Source: Paraliobacillus sp. PM-2 (GTDB lineage: Bacteria; Bacillota; Bacilli; Bacillales; Amphibacillaceae). From it: a stretch of 64,000 nucleotides of DNA. The notes under the pieces are model-generated. The model ran no database searches and was not told where the DNA came from. It was given only the letters and a program-made list of their open reading frames with translations. This document shows positions 50,782-62,342 of this stretch, piece after piece. Numbering within the stretch: position 1 is the stretch's first letter; each line of letters begins with the position of its first letter. The translations under genes and the position numbers were made by a program. The DNA lies in the NCBI RefSeq assembly GCF_001368815.1, contig NZ_CTEI01000001.1, forward strand, positions 744,001-808,000, in the 5' to 3' direction.

Positions 50782-51372
50782 ATGAATTTAATACCAACAG
50801 TAATTGAACAAACAAACCGTGGAGAACGTGCATATGATATTTATTCTCGCCTGTTAAAAGATCGTATTATTATGCTAGGTAGTGCTATTGATGATAATGT
50901 AGCAAATAGTATTGTTGCACAACTCCTTTTCTTAGAAGCAGAAAGCCCAGATAAAGATATTTCTATCTACATTAATTCACCAGGTGGTTCAATCACCGCA
51001 GGAATGGCTATTTACGATACAATGCAGTTTATTAAACCAAATGTATCTACTATTTGTGTAGGAATGGCAGCGTCAATGGGTGCCTTCTTGCTAGCAGCTG
51101 GTGCACCTGGAAAACGTTATGCTTTACCAAACAGTGAGGTAATGATTCACCAACCATTAGGCGGAACACAAGGGCAAGCTTCTGATATTCAAATTCATGC
51201 AAATCGAATTCTTGAAATGCGCCAGAAGCTAAATCAAATCCTTTCAGATCGTACGGGACAACCGATTGAAGTTATTGAAAAAGATACAGATCGTGATAAC
51301 TTCATGATTGCACAGAAAGCAAAAGAATATGGTTTAATTGATAAAGTGTTAGAGAAAAAACCGACTGAATAA
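50782..51372 (+). CDS. clpP: ATP-dependent Clp protease proteolytic subunit
   Basis: ClpP forms the two-ring barrel that degrades proteins fed by ClpX, ClpC or ClpE. The 196-residue protein has the complete catalytic triad Ser98 (GMAASMGAF), His123 (MIHQPLGG) and Asp172 (DTDRDNF). The start is ATG 50782 ([10 protein letters not shown]) behind AAAGGAGGAATT; an earlier frame start at 50755 is not used. A CtsR operator controls the promoter, as for clpP in other Bacilli. The 3' end converges on crh across a shared terminator. Confidence 0.98.
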   Translation: MNLIPTVIEQTNRGERAYDIYSRLLKDRIIMLGSAIDDNVANSIVAQLLFLEAESPDKDISIYINSPGGSITAGMAIYDTMQFIKPNVSTICVGMAASMGAFLLAAGAPGKRYALPNSEVMIHQPLGGTQGQASDIQIHANRILEMRQKLNQILSDRTGQPIEVIEKDTDRDNFMIAQKAKEYGLIDKVLEKKPTE

Positions 51373-51380
51373 TATAAAAT

Positions 51381-51421
51381 AAAAAAAACAGGGCTTGTAT
51401 GTATGATAGCCCTGTTTTTTT
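51381..51421. terminator. Bidirectional terminator between clpP and crh
   Basis: AAAACAGGGCT pairs with AGCCCTGTTTT, with A-run and T-run on either side. Confidence 0.9.
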
Positions 51422-51426
51422 AATGA

Positions 51427-51696
51427 TTAATCTGTAATTACCTTTTCCGCTTCTAAAAATGTAGATAACGTCTCGATGGCTTGTTGATCATCATTGCCGT
51501 TAGCAATTAAATGAATGGTGGAATGTTTTTTGATACTAAGACCTAATAATCCCATAATACTTTTTGCATTTACTCGCCTATTTCCTTTTTCAATAAAAAT
51601 CTCTGATGCAAATGCATTTGCTTTTTGTACAAATAGTGTAGCAGGTTCAGCTTCTAACCCTGGTGTAACACCAACTAATACCTCTTTTTCTACCAT
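51427..51696 (-). CDS. crh: HPr-like catabolite repression protein Crh
   Basis: Crh is a paralogue of HPr that is phosphorylated on Ser46 by HprK and then helps CcpA, but does not take part in sugar phosphotransfer. The 89-residue protein keeps the HPr fold and the regulatory Ser46 in NAKSIMGL. Position 15, the PTS-phosphorylated His of HPr, is Glu (PGLEAEPATL), so it cannot be HPr; B. subtilis Crh has Gln there. Position 17, Arg in HPr and Crh, is also Glu. In B. subtilis crh follows whiA on the same strand; here it is inverted behind clpP and has its own promoter with a cre-like site. The start is ATG 51696 behind GAGAGGAGATAAAGGT. Another HPr-like regulator cannot be excluded. Confidence 0.9.
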   Translation of the reverse strand: MVEKEVLVGVTPGLEAEPATLFVQKANAFASEIFIEKGNRRVNAKSIMGLLGLSIKKHSTIHLIANGNDDQQAIETLSTFLEAEKVITD

Positions 51697-51766
51697 TACC
51701 TTTATCTCCTCTCTAATAAAAAAGATAAAACATATAACACTCTTAGCTTATGAGTGGTATAACTAA

Positions 51767-51775
51767 ATTATAACA
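51767..51775 (-). promoter_or_regulatory. Extended -10 promoter of crh
   Basis: On the minus strand TGTTATAAT (TGn-TATAAT), about 71 nt upstream of the start codon; the -35 region is poor. Confidence 0.55.
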
Positions 51776-51788
51776 GAAAACGCTTACA
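51775..51788 (+). promoter_or_regulatory. cre-like site at the crh promoter
   Basis: AGAAAACGCTTACA matches 13 of 14 positions of TGWAARCGYTWNCW. It lies in the spacer and -35 region of the crh promoter, a position expected to give repression by CcpA. Confidence 0.65.
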
Positions 51789-51889
51789 TAAACATTATAA
51801 AAAAGTAAAAATTTTAAAGTTTTAGGTATAGTTCACTAATAATTTAGGAACAATTAAATAAAGAGATGAATGAAGAAAGGTGAGTCATC

Positions 51890-52138
51890 ATGGACAAACA
51901 AAACATTCAGGTAGAACTTGATAACATAAGTCATATGTTGCAACATACACAACAAAACGTCATGGAAGCACAAGGTGAAAAAGAACAATTAAACAGTTCC
52001 ATTTTACAACTAAAAGAGATAGAGAGTCAGCTTGAAAAAATAAAGTTAAATCAAGAGATGGAGTCTAACCCTCAATTTCAACAAGCCTTTGAACAATTAC
52101 ATGATCTTAGAAGGAATATCAATCATTACCTTCAATAA
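51890..52138 (+). CDS. Small coiled-coil protein, unrecognised
   Basis: An 82-residue, Gln- and Glu-rich protein without Cys or membrane segment, almost entirely helical with heptad-like spacing (about residues 4-60), so probably a coiled coil. I recognise no family. The start ATG 51890 lies behind a clear GAAAGGTGAG and the gene has its own terminator, so it looks real. It is divergent from crh, sharing a 193-nt intergenic region that holds the cre-like site; control by that site on this side is possible but not shown. Confidence 0.7.
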   Translation: MDKQNIQVELDNISHMLQHTQQNVMEAQGEKEQLNSSILQLKEIESQLEKIKLNQEMESNPQFQQAFEQLHDLRRNINHYLQ

Positions 52139-52146
52139 ATCTAAAA

Positions 52147-52188
52147 GAGCAAAGCTAGTGTCGATGACGCTAACTTTGCTTTTTTTAT
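52147..52188 (+). terminator. Intrinsic terminator after the coiled-coil gene
   Basis: AGCAAAG...CTTTGCT with inner TAGTGTC/GACGCTA pairing and a T7 run. Confidence 0.85.
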
Positions 52189-52316
52189 TCTTATTTATCG
52201 TTTCATAAGACAGAAAATTTTTTAATCATGGGCTGTATAAATATTTCATATTATATTTGTAAGATTGATTATGCTAAACTATATGTGTTAGAAAAATGGT
52301 AAGAGGGAGTGGTAGC

Positions 52317-52616
52317 TTGTATATAGATAACTTAAATAATTTAGAATTATATAGCACTCTTTCATTAAAATTGGTAGAAGATCGAATGCTAATTAATGCT
52401 GATTTTCGTAAAGATTTTGTGAAAGAAAACAAACTTATTCAACCTTTCTTTTATGTAACCATTTATGCGCGTGGCGGTAAAAGGATTAAGCTTATCGATG
52501 AGGGCACAGCAAAAATATACAATTTATCTAAATCAAACTTTTCGCAAGCTACTTACCAGCAACTAATCAAATTTGCTATGAAGTATTCTAAACAATTTAA
52601 GCATATAGTTGATTGA
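52317..52616 (+). CDS. Small protein, unrecognised
   Basis: A 99-residue soluble protein, mixed alpha/beta in character, basic at the C-terminus (FAMKYSKQFKHI), no signal peptide. I recognise no family. I choose TTG 52317 as start because it lies 5-8 nt after AGAGGGAGTGG; ATG 52296 is in frame but has no ribosome binding site and would place that site inside the gene. A promoter candidate TTGTAA-N17-TATATG ends near 52285. It lies in the block of small genes between crh and ldh. Confidence 0.65.
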   Translation: MYIDNLNNLELYSTLSLKLVEDRMLINADFRKDFVKENKLIQPFFYVTIYARGGKRIKLIDEGTAKIYNLSKSNFSQATYQQLIKFAMKYSKQFKHIVD

Positions 52617-52682
52617 ACCTCAGTGGTCGCTATCACATACTTTTTAATCATCTACACATAATAATGTTGGAGGTGATTTATT

Positions 52683-52835
52683 TTGAGTAAAAATAAAAAA
52701 AAGCAAACGGCAAGTCTTAGTGATGAACAAGCAATTAGAGAGACATTGCCGACACATTTTGATCATGAGTTTGCAAATGAGCCATTAACAGTTAATGAAA
52801 AGAAAAATAATAAAAAAACAAAAAAAAGACAATAG
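52683..52835 (+). CDS. Small lysine-rich protein of 50 residues, unrecognised
   Basis: TTG 52683 lies 5 nt after a near-perfect GGAGGTGAT. The product has basic ends (KNKKK near the start, KKNNKKTKKRQ at the end) and an acidic middle (SDEQAIRETLPTHFDHEFANE). Size and composition recall small spore-core or coat proteins of Bacillaceae, but I cannot name a family. The gene is too short for most gene finders. No terminator follows directly. Confidence 0.6.
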   Translation: MSKNKKKQTASLSDEQAIRETLPTHFDHEFANEPLTVNEKKNNKKTKKRQ

Positions 52836-52946
52836 AAAAAATTTGTATAAATTAATTTATTAAACAATTAAATCATGTGAAAAATCAGTAAAGTGATTTA
52901 TAAAATAACTATTTGTTCAATACACTAAAGGTGATTCTGGATTTTT

Positions 52947-52974
52947 CACTATTTGCAAGGGAACGCATAATGTA
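52947..52974 (+). promoter_or_regulatory. Sigma-K promoter match upstream of a small gene
   Basis: CAC (52947-52949), exactly 16 nt, then CATAATGTA (52966-52974), which fits the sigma-K consensus mAC-N16/17-CATAnnnTA in all fixed positions. The predicted start lies about 30 nt before ATG 53012. Confidence 0.55.
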
Positions 52975-53011
52975 ATATAACTAAATCATCACATCAATAG
53001 GAGGCGTATGT

Positions 53012-53200
53012 ATGGCATTAAGTAATGAATTGGATTTTAATGAGCTGAATAAAAAAATACAACAACAAGAACAGACAATTGCTCAATTGGTTTCAATTAT
53101 TGCAACATCTAATCGACGGTTAGATGAGTTAGAGAAAAAGCAAATTATAATGGAGCGTTCTGTTTCATCCTCATGCTCCACTTCATCTTATTTTGCTTAA
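53012..53200 (+). CDS. Small coiled-coil protein, possibly spore-related
   Basis: A 62-residue protein with a helical, coiled-coil-like body (about residues 8-48) and a Ser/Cys-rich tail (SVSSSCSTSSYFA). I recognise no family. The start is ATG 53012 behind ATAGGAGGCG. A sigma-K promoter match 40 nt upstream suggests expression in the mother cell late in sporulation, and the Ser/Cys tail would fit a coat or crust protein. This role is inference from promoter and composition only. Confidence 0.65.
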   Translation: MALSNELDFNELNKKIQQQEQTIAQLVSIIATSNRRLDELEKKQIIMERSVSSSCSTSSYFA

Positions 53201-53418
53201 CAATATAATACATACGTCTTCGAACAAGCATCATTTGTCCCCTAAATGATGCTTGTTTTAATCTAATAAGCAGAAAAAGATTTTGTTTTATTATGATTAG
53301 GTTTATAATGAGATGAAACTTATTTCGTTTTTTTACATAACCGATTTAATTATAAAGAGAAAATCGAAGGGTATTGACGAATGTGTAAATGAAGCAAATT
53401 GAATTTGGGGGTGAGTGA

Positions 53419-53613
53419 ATGAAATACATTTATTGGGTATTAATTTCACTTCTTATTATATGGGAAATGAACGCACTTCAGGATATTTTTGGATTTCATC
53501 GTTTTTGGCAATATACATCTAATATTTTCTTGATAGGATATTTTGCTTATCTTTTACAGATAAAAATATCACTAATACTATTTAAACAAAAATATCATCT
53601 TTTTAGAAACTAA
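53419..53613 (+). CDS. Small membrane protein, unrecognised
   Basis: A 64-residue protein that is largely hydrophobic with two probable membrane helices (about 3-18 and 33-54) and a basic C-terminus. The start is ATG 53419 behind TTGGGGGTGAG. No family recognised. It lies alone between the small spore-like gene and ldh, with no clear promoter or terminator. Confidence 0.55.
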   Translation: MKYIYWVLISLLIIWEMNALQDIFGFHRFWQYTSNIFLIGYFAYLLQIKISLILFKQKYHLFRN

Positions 53614-53883
53614 CAGATAAAATCTCAATAAAATATTCCATTCTTTGGGTGGACAGTTTAAATAAAATACTGTTACTTTAAAGGAAGGATATTTTTTTTG
53701 GGGAATTTAAAATGCATATATATTCCTGTTTTCAACCAACTTTATGTACTTTTTAGATATAAAAGTGTAACATTGATTAAGAATTTGTTTTTGTGTTTAG
53801 ACATATTTTTAGATGAAATAGGGTACTGTAAAAGTGCTGGTGTTTATAGTTTAAAAAAGTATCTAAGGTGGAGGGATGATGGA
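53614..53883. other. Region upstream of ldh
   Basis: 270 nt without a confident gene. The ldh frame stays open back to TTG 53698, which follows AAAGGAAGGA, so a 62-residue N-terminal extension is possible on paper; its sequence has no homology to lactate dehydrogenases and I regard it as leader. No perfect Rex box (TTGTGAA-N-TTCACAA type) was found. Confidence 0.4.
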
Positions 53884-54843
53884 ATGACATTTGGTCAATC
53901 AAAAACGAGAAAAGTAGTTATTATTGGTGCAGGTTTTGTTGGATCAAGTTATGCTTATGCATTAGTCAATCAAGGAATTGTTAATGAATTAGTATTGATT
54001 GATCTAAATAAAGAACGTGCTGAAGGTGAAGCTCGTGATTTAAACCATGGTATGCCATTTGGTTTCCCAATGAGAATTCGCTCAGGCGACTATGAAGAGT
54101 GTAAAAATGCAGATTTAGTTGTTATTACAGCAGGGGCAAATCAAGCTCCTGGAGAAACGCGGTTAGATCTAGCTAATAAAAACACAAAAATTATGCAAGG
54201 TATTGTTAACAGTATTATGAGTAATGGATTTAATGGAATTCTTCTTGTTGCAACCAATCCAGTGGATATTCTTAGCCATGTAGCATTAGAAGCATCAGGT
54301 TTACCAAAAGAACGTGTCATAGGTTCTGGAACGATACTTGATACAGCAAGATTTCGCTATTTGTTAAGTGAATTTTATCAAGTGGATTCTCGCAATGTGC
54401 AAGCATATATAATAGGTGAGCATGGTGATTCAGAGCTACCAGTGTGGAGTCATGTCCAAATTGGAGGCGTGCCGTTAGAAGATTATGGTAATATAGAAGA
54501 TGTTGAGAAAGATAAAGATATGAAACGTCTTTTTGAAAATGTGCGTGATGCAGCATATCATATTATCGAAAGAAAAGGTGCAACTTATTATGGTATTGGT
54601 CTTGGACTTGCGAGACTAACACGCGCTATCTTATACAATGAAAATTCAATTGTTACCGTTTCGACTTTATTTGAAGGACATTATGGTATAGAAAATGCTT
54701 ATTTAGGTATTCCTGCTATTGTCAATGAATATGGAGTAAGAGAAATAGTACAACTTGATCTCAGTAAAAAGGAATTACAGCAGCTCCAAGATTCTGCAAC
54801 AATTTTAAAAGAAATGACGGAAAAAGTATTACCAAATGCGTAA
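53884..54843 (+). CDS. ldh: L-lactate dehydrogenase
   Basis: LDH reduces pyruvate to L-lactate with NADH, regenerating NAD when oxygen is short. The 319-residue protein has the NAD motif GAGFVGSSYA (about 14-23), the lactate/malate discriminating loop region GANQAPGETRLD with Gln rather than Arg at the selector position, and the active-site His in GEHGDSELPVWS. The start is ATG 53884, 8 nt after GGAGGG. A strong terminator follows. It lies next to the glycolytic genes. Confidence 0.96.
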   Translation: MTFGQSKTRKVVIIGAGFVGSSYAYALVNQGIVNELVLIDLNKERAEGEARDLNHGMPFGFPMRIRSGDYEECKNADLVVITAGANQAPGETRLDLANKNTKIMQGIVNSIMSNGFNGILLVATNPVDILSHVALEASGLPKERVIGSGTILDTARFRYLLSEFYQVDSRNVQAYIIGEHGDSELPVWSHVQIGGVPLEDYGNIEDVEKDKDMKRLFENVRDAAYHIIERKGATYYGIGLGLARLTRAILYNENSIVTVSTLFEGHYGIENAYLGIPAIVNEYGVREIVQLDLSKKELQQLQDSATILKEMTEKVLPNA

Positions 54844-54864
54844 AGCGTCAAAAGTAACTTATTC

Positions 54865-54911
54865 AATGAAATATCCGAACGATTCAAATGATTCATCGGA
54901 TATTTCATTTT
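54865..54911 (+). terminator. Intrinsic terminator after ldh
   Basis: A 14-bp stem AATGAAATATCCGA / TCGGATATTTCATT with T-rich end. Confidence 0.85.
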
Positions 54912-54926
54912 CTACTATTGTTATTG

Positions 54927-54949
54927 ATTAGTGTTTAGTGAACACTAAT
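54927..54949. promoter_or_regulatory. Perfect inverted repeat upstream of the cggR promoter
   Basis: ATTAGTGTT (54927-54935) and AACACTAAT (54941-54949), 5-nt centre. It lies 32 nt before the -35 element and has no T-run, so it looks like a protein-binding site. The protein is unknown. Confidence 0.4.
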
Positions 54950-54980
54950 TCATTCAATTATTGAAAACAAAAGAAATTAG

Positions 54981-55009
54981 TTGAGGAAAATATGTACATC
55001 TGCTACAAT
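54981..55009 (+). promoter_or_regulatory. Promoter of cggR-gapA
   Basis: TTGAGG (54981-54986), 17-nt spacer, TACAAT (55004-55009) with TGC just before the -10. Confidence 0.8.
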
Positions 55010-55037
55010 AAGGGCTGTAGAGTTTTTTTGCTGTAAG

Positions 55038-55074
55038 CGGGACGTAAAATGACTAGAAGGGACGTTTTAATCCC
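55038..55074 (+). promoter_or_regulatory. CggR operator
   Basis: CGGGAC-N6-TGAC-N4-AGGGAC-N6-ATCC fits the known CggR operator pattern CGGGAC-N6-TGTC-N4-CGGGAC-N6-TGTC in spacing and in most bases. It lies 28 nt after the -10, where the repressor acts as a block to transcription. Confidence 0.8.
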
Positions 55075-55101
55075 AATAGATTTTTGAAAAGGAGTTAAAA
55101 C

Positions 55102-56130
55102 ATGAAGAATTGGATCGACGTTCAAAAGAAATTGTTCCCTGACTTAGTTGACGTTATGCAGCGAAGGTATAAAATTCTACACTTTATTCATGTATTAGAG
55201 CCAATTGGTCGTCGCAGCTTAGCAGAGCATGTTCATATGAAAGAGCGTATTGTTCGAAGTGAAATTGATTTTCTAAATAGTCAAGCATTACTTGAAGTAA
55301 CAACAAAAGGTATGAAGGTTACAAGCTCTGGGCATCAAGTGTTACAGAAATTGGAAACGTTTATGAGTGATCTTTTTGGTTTCGATGTGTTAGAAAAACA
55401 AATTAAGGACACATTAAATCTAGAGCATGTTTTAATTATCCCTGGAAACAGTGATGAAGATCATTGGGTAAAGCAGGAATTAGGTAAAGCTACAGTTGAT
55501 TATTTGAAAACAATATTGCAATCTAATCAAACAATTGCTGTAACAGGCGGTACAACAATGGCGGCTGTAGCAGAGATGATGCGTCCCTCAAATGATGTGA
55601 GTGGTTGTTTATTTGTTCCTGCACGTGGTGGACTTGGTGAACGAGTGGAAAACCAAGCGAATACGATTTGTGCCGAAATGGCAAAGAAAATAAATGGTGA
55701 GTATCGCTTGCTTTACGTACCTGATCCATTAAGTGAAGATACATACCAATCCATCATAGAAGAACCTTCTGTTAAAGAAATTTTACAGATTATTCGTCAA
55801 GCAAATATTGTTGTTCATGGTATTGGTAATGCAGTTACCATGGCAAAGCGTCGAAAAGCTTCTAATGATGTTTTACATAAGATTCAATTGGGTAATGCGG
55901 TTAGTGAGGCTTTTGGTTATTACTTCAGTGATAATGGAGAAGTAATTCATAAAGTTCGAACAGTAGGAATGCAATTAGAAGATTTGTCTAAAATAAGAGA
56001 TGTCATTGCAGTAGCAGGTGGCAAAACAAAAGCAAAGGCAATTCATTCTTATTGCAAGCAGGGAAAAAGTAATGTGCTTATTACAGATGAAGCTGCAGCA
56101 AAAGAGTTAATAAAGGGTTTTTCCCTTTAA
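55102..56130 (+). CDS. cggR: Central glycolytic genes regulator CggR
   Basis: CggR is a SorC/DeoR-type repressor of the gapA operon; fructose-1,6-bisphosphate relieves it when sugar flows through glycolysis. The 342-residue protein has an N-terminal helix-turn-helix (about 20-85, GRRSLAEHVHMKERIVRSEIDFL) and a C-terminal sugar-phosphate-binding domain (about 90-340, with TGGTTMAAVAE and the conserved ARGGLGE). The start is ATG 55102 behind GAAAAGGAGTT. A good promoter and a CggR operator precede it and gapA follows after 33 nt. Confidence 0.95.
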   Translation: MKNWIDVQKKLFPDLVDVMQRRYKILHFIHVLEPIGRRSLAEHVHMKERIVRSEIDFLNSQALLEVTTKGMKVTSSGHQVLQKLETFMSDLFGFDVLEKQIKDTLNLEHVLIIPGNSDEDHWVKQELGKATVDYLKTILQSNQTIAVTGGTTMAAVAEMMRPSNDVSGCLFVPARGGLGERVENQANTICAEMAKKINGEYRLLYVPDPLSEDTYQSIIEEPSVKEILQIIRQANIVVHGIGNAVTMAKRRKASNDVLHKIQLGNAVSEAFGYYFSDNGEVIHKVRTVGMQLEDLSKIRDVIAVAGGKTKAKAIHSYCKQGKSNVLITDEAAAKELIKGFSL

Positions 56131-56163
56131 ATATAATATACAATATACAAGGAGGAACAAAGA

Positions 56164-57165
56164 ATGACTGTAAAAGTAGGTATTAATGGTTTTGGTCGTA
56201 TTGGCCGTTTAGCATTTCGTCGTATCCAAGAAGTAGAAGGTATTGAAGTGGTAGCTATCAATGACTTAACAGATGCTGATATGCTAGCTCATTTATTAAA
56301 ATATGATACTACACAAGGACCTTTTAAAGGTGATGTAGCTGTTAATGATGGTTATTTCACTGTTAATGGCAAAGATGTAAAAATTCTTTCTAACCGTAAT
56401 CCTGAAGAATTACCTTGGGGAGATTTAGGTGTAGAAATCGTACTAGAATGTACAGGCTTCTTTGCTACAAAAGAAAAAGCTGAACTACATCTTAAAGGTG
56501 GAGCAAAACGTGTTGTAATTTCTGCGCCAGGCGGAAACGATGTTCCAACAGTAGTATTTAATGTGAACCACGATATCCTTAAAGGTGATGAAACAGTAAT
56601 TTCTGCTGCTTCATGTACAACAAACTGCCTAGCACCAATGGCTCAAGTTCTTAACGATGAGTTTGGTGTTGTAGAAGGGTTAATGACAACTATTCACGCT
56701 TATACCGGTGACCAAAATACACTCGATGCACCTCATGCAAAAGGTGACTATCGTCGTGCGCGTTCAGCAGCTGCTAACGTTGTACCAAACACAACTGGTG
56801 CTGCTAAGGCAATCGGTTTAGTAATTCCTGAACTTAAAGGTAAATTAGATGGTGCTGCACAACGTGTACCAGTACCAACAGGTTCATTAACTGAGTTAGT
56901 TTCTGTATTAGACAAAAATGTAACAGTTGAAGAAGTAAATGCAGCAATGGAAAAAGGAGCAAACGAATCATATGGTTACAACGAAGATATGATTGTTTCT
57001 TCTGATATTGTAGGAAGTACATTTGGTTCCATCTTTGATGCTACACAAACAAAAGTAATGGACGTTGATGGTAAACAATTAGTGAAAACTGTTGCTTGGT
57101 ATGACAATGAAATGTCTTACACTGCACAACTTGTTCGTACGTTAGAATACTTCGCTAAATTATAA
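56164..57165 (+). CDS. gapA: Glyceraldehyde-3-phosphate dehydrogenase, glycolytic
   Basis: GapA oxidises glyceraldehyde-3-phosphate to 1,3-bisphosphoglycerate with NAD. The 333-residue protein has the NAD motif [10 protein letters not shown] (7-16), Asp at the end of the second strand (VVAINDL) as in NAD-specific enzymes, the catalytic Cys151 in SCTTNC and His in HAYTGDQ. The start is ATG 56164 behind AAGGAGGAAC. It is placed after cggR, so it is the glycolytic and not the gluconeogenic (gapB) enzyme. A clear terminator separates it from pgk. Confidence 0.97.
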   Translation: MTVKVGINGFGRIGRLAFRRIQEVEGIEVVAINDLTDADMLAHLLKYDTTQGPFKGDVAVNDGYFTVNGKDVKILSNRNPEELPWGDLGVEIVLECTGFFATKEKAELHLKGGAKRVVISAPGGNDVPTVVFNVNHDILKGDETVISAASCTTNCLAPMAQVLNDEFGVVEGLMTTIHAYTGDQNTLDAPHAKGDYRRARSAAANVVPNTTGAAKAIGLVIPELKGKLDGAAQRVPVPTGSLTELVSVLDKNVTVEEVNAAMEKGANESYGYNEDMIVSSDIVGSTFGSIFDATQTKVMDVDGKQLVKTVAWYDNEMSYTAQLVRTLEYFAKL

Positions 57166-57205
57166 TCAATAAACGAATATTGCTTAGATCCTAATTAAGA
57201 AGATC

Positions 57206-57239
57206 GAAAAGCGGGAAGCCTTCGCGCTTCCCGTTTTCT
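57206..57239 (+). terminator. Terminator between gapA and pgk
   Basis: CGGGAAGC / GCTTCCCG stem with flanking AAAA and TTTT. It should keep part of the cggR-gapA transcripts from reaching pgk. Confidence 0.8.
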
Positions 57240-57360
57240 ATTTATACACTTTAAGAAGATGCTCAAAAAGTATATTCTTTTTTAAAATAGAAACTCGATT
57301 TACTTATAGTACAAACAAAGCGTAAACCTTAGTTTTTTTGAAAAAATGGAGGATTATAAA

Positions 57361-60880
<3,520 letters not shown>

Positions 60881-60890
60881 TAAATTTTAA

Positions 60891-62201
<1,311 letters not shown>

Positions 62202-62211
62202 AGAATAGCTA

Positions 62212-62256
62212 AAGAGGATGTAAGCCAATTACGGCTTACATCCTCTTTTTTTTTTT
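62212..62256 (+). terminator. Strong terminator after eno
   Basis: A 14-bp perfect stem (AGAGGATGTAAGCC with its complement, 6-nt loop) and a run of more than ten T. Confidence 0.95.
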
Positions 62257-62257
62257 A

Positions 62258-62286
62258 TTGACAATTATTATAGGATTGTGTAGGAT
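62258..62286 (+). promoter_or_regulatory. Promoter of the iron uptake genes
   Basis: TTGACA (62258-62263), 17-nt spacer, TAGGAT (62281-62286), just after the eno terminator. Confidence 0.75.
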
Positions 62287-62298
62287 AGAAAACGCGAA

Positions 62299-62313
62299 TG
62301 ATAATCTTTATCA
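62299..62313 (+). promoter_or_regulatory. Fur box
   Basis: TGATAATCTTTATCA matches the 7-1-7 Fur box TGATAAT-N-ATTATCA with one mismatch. It lies just after the predicted transcription start, so Fur with iron would block the gene. Confidence 0.85.
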
Positions 62314-62342
62314 ATTGTAAATATAAAATGGAGGATAATACT

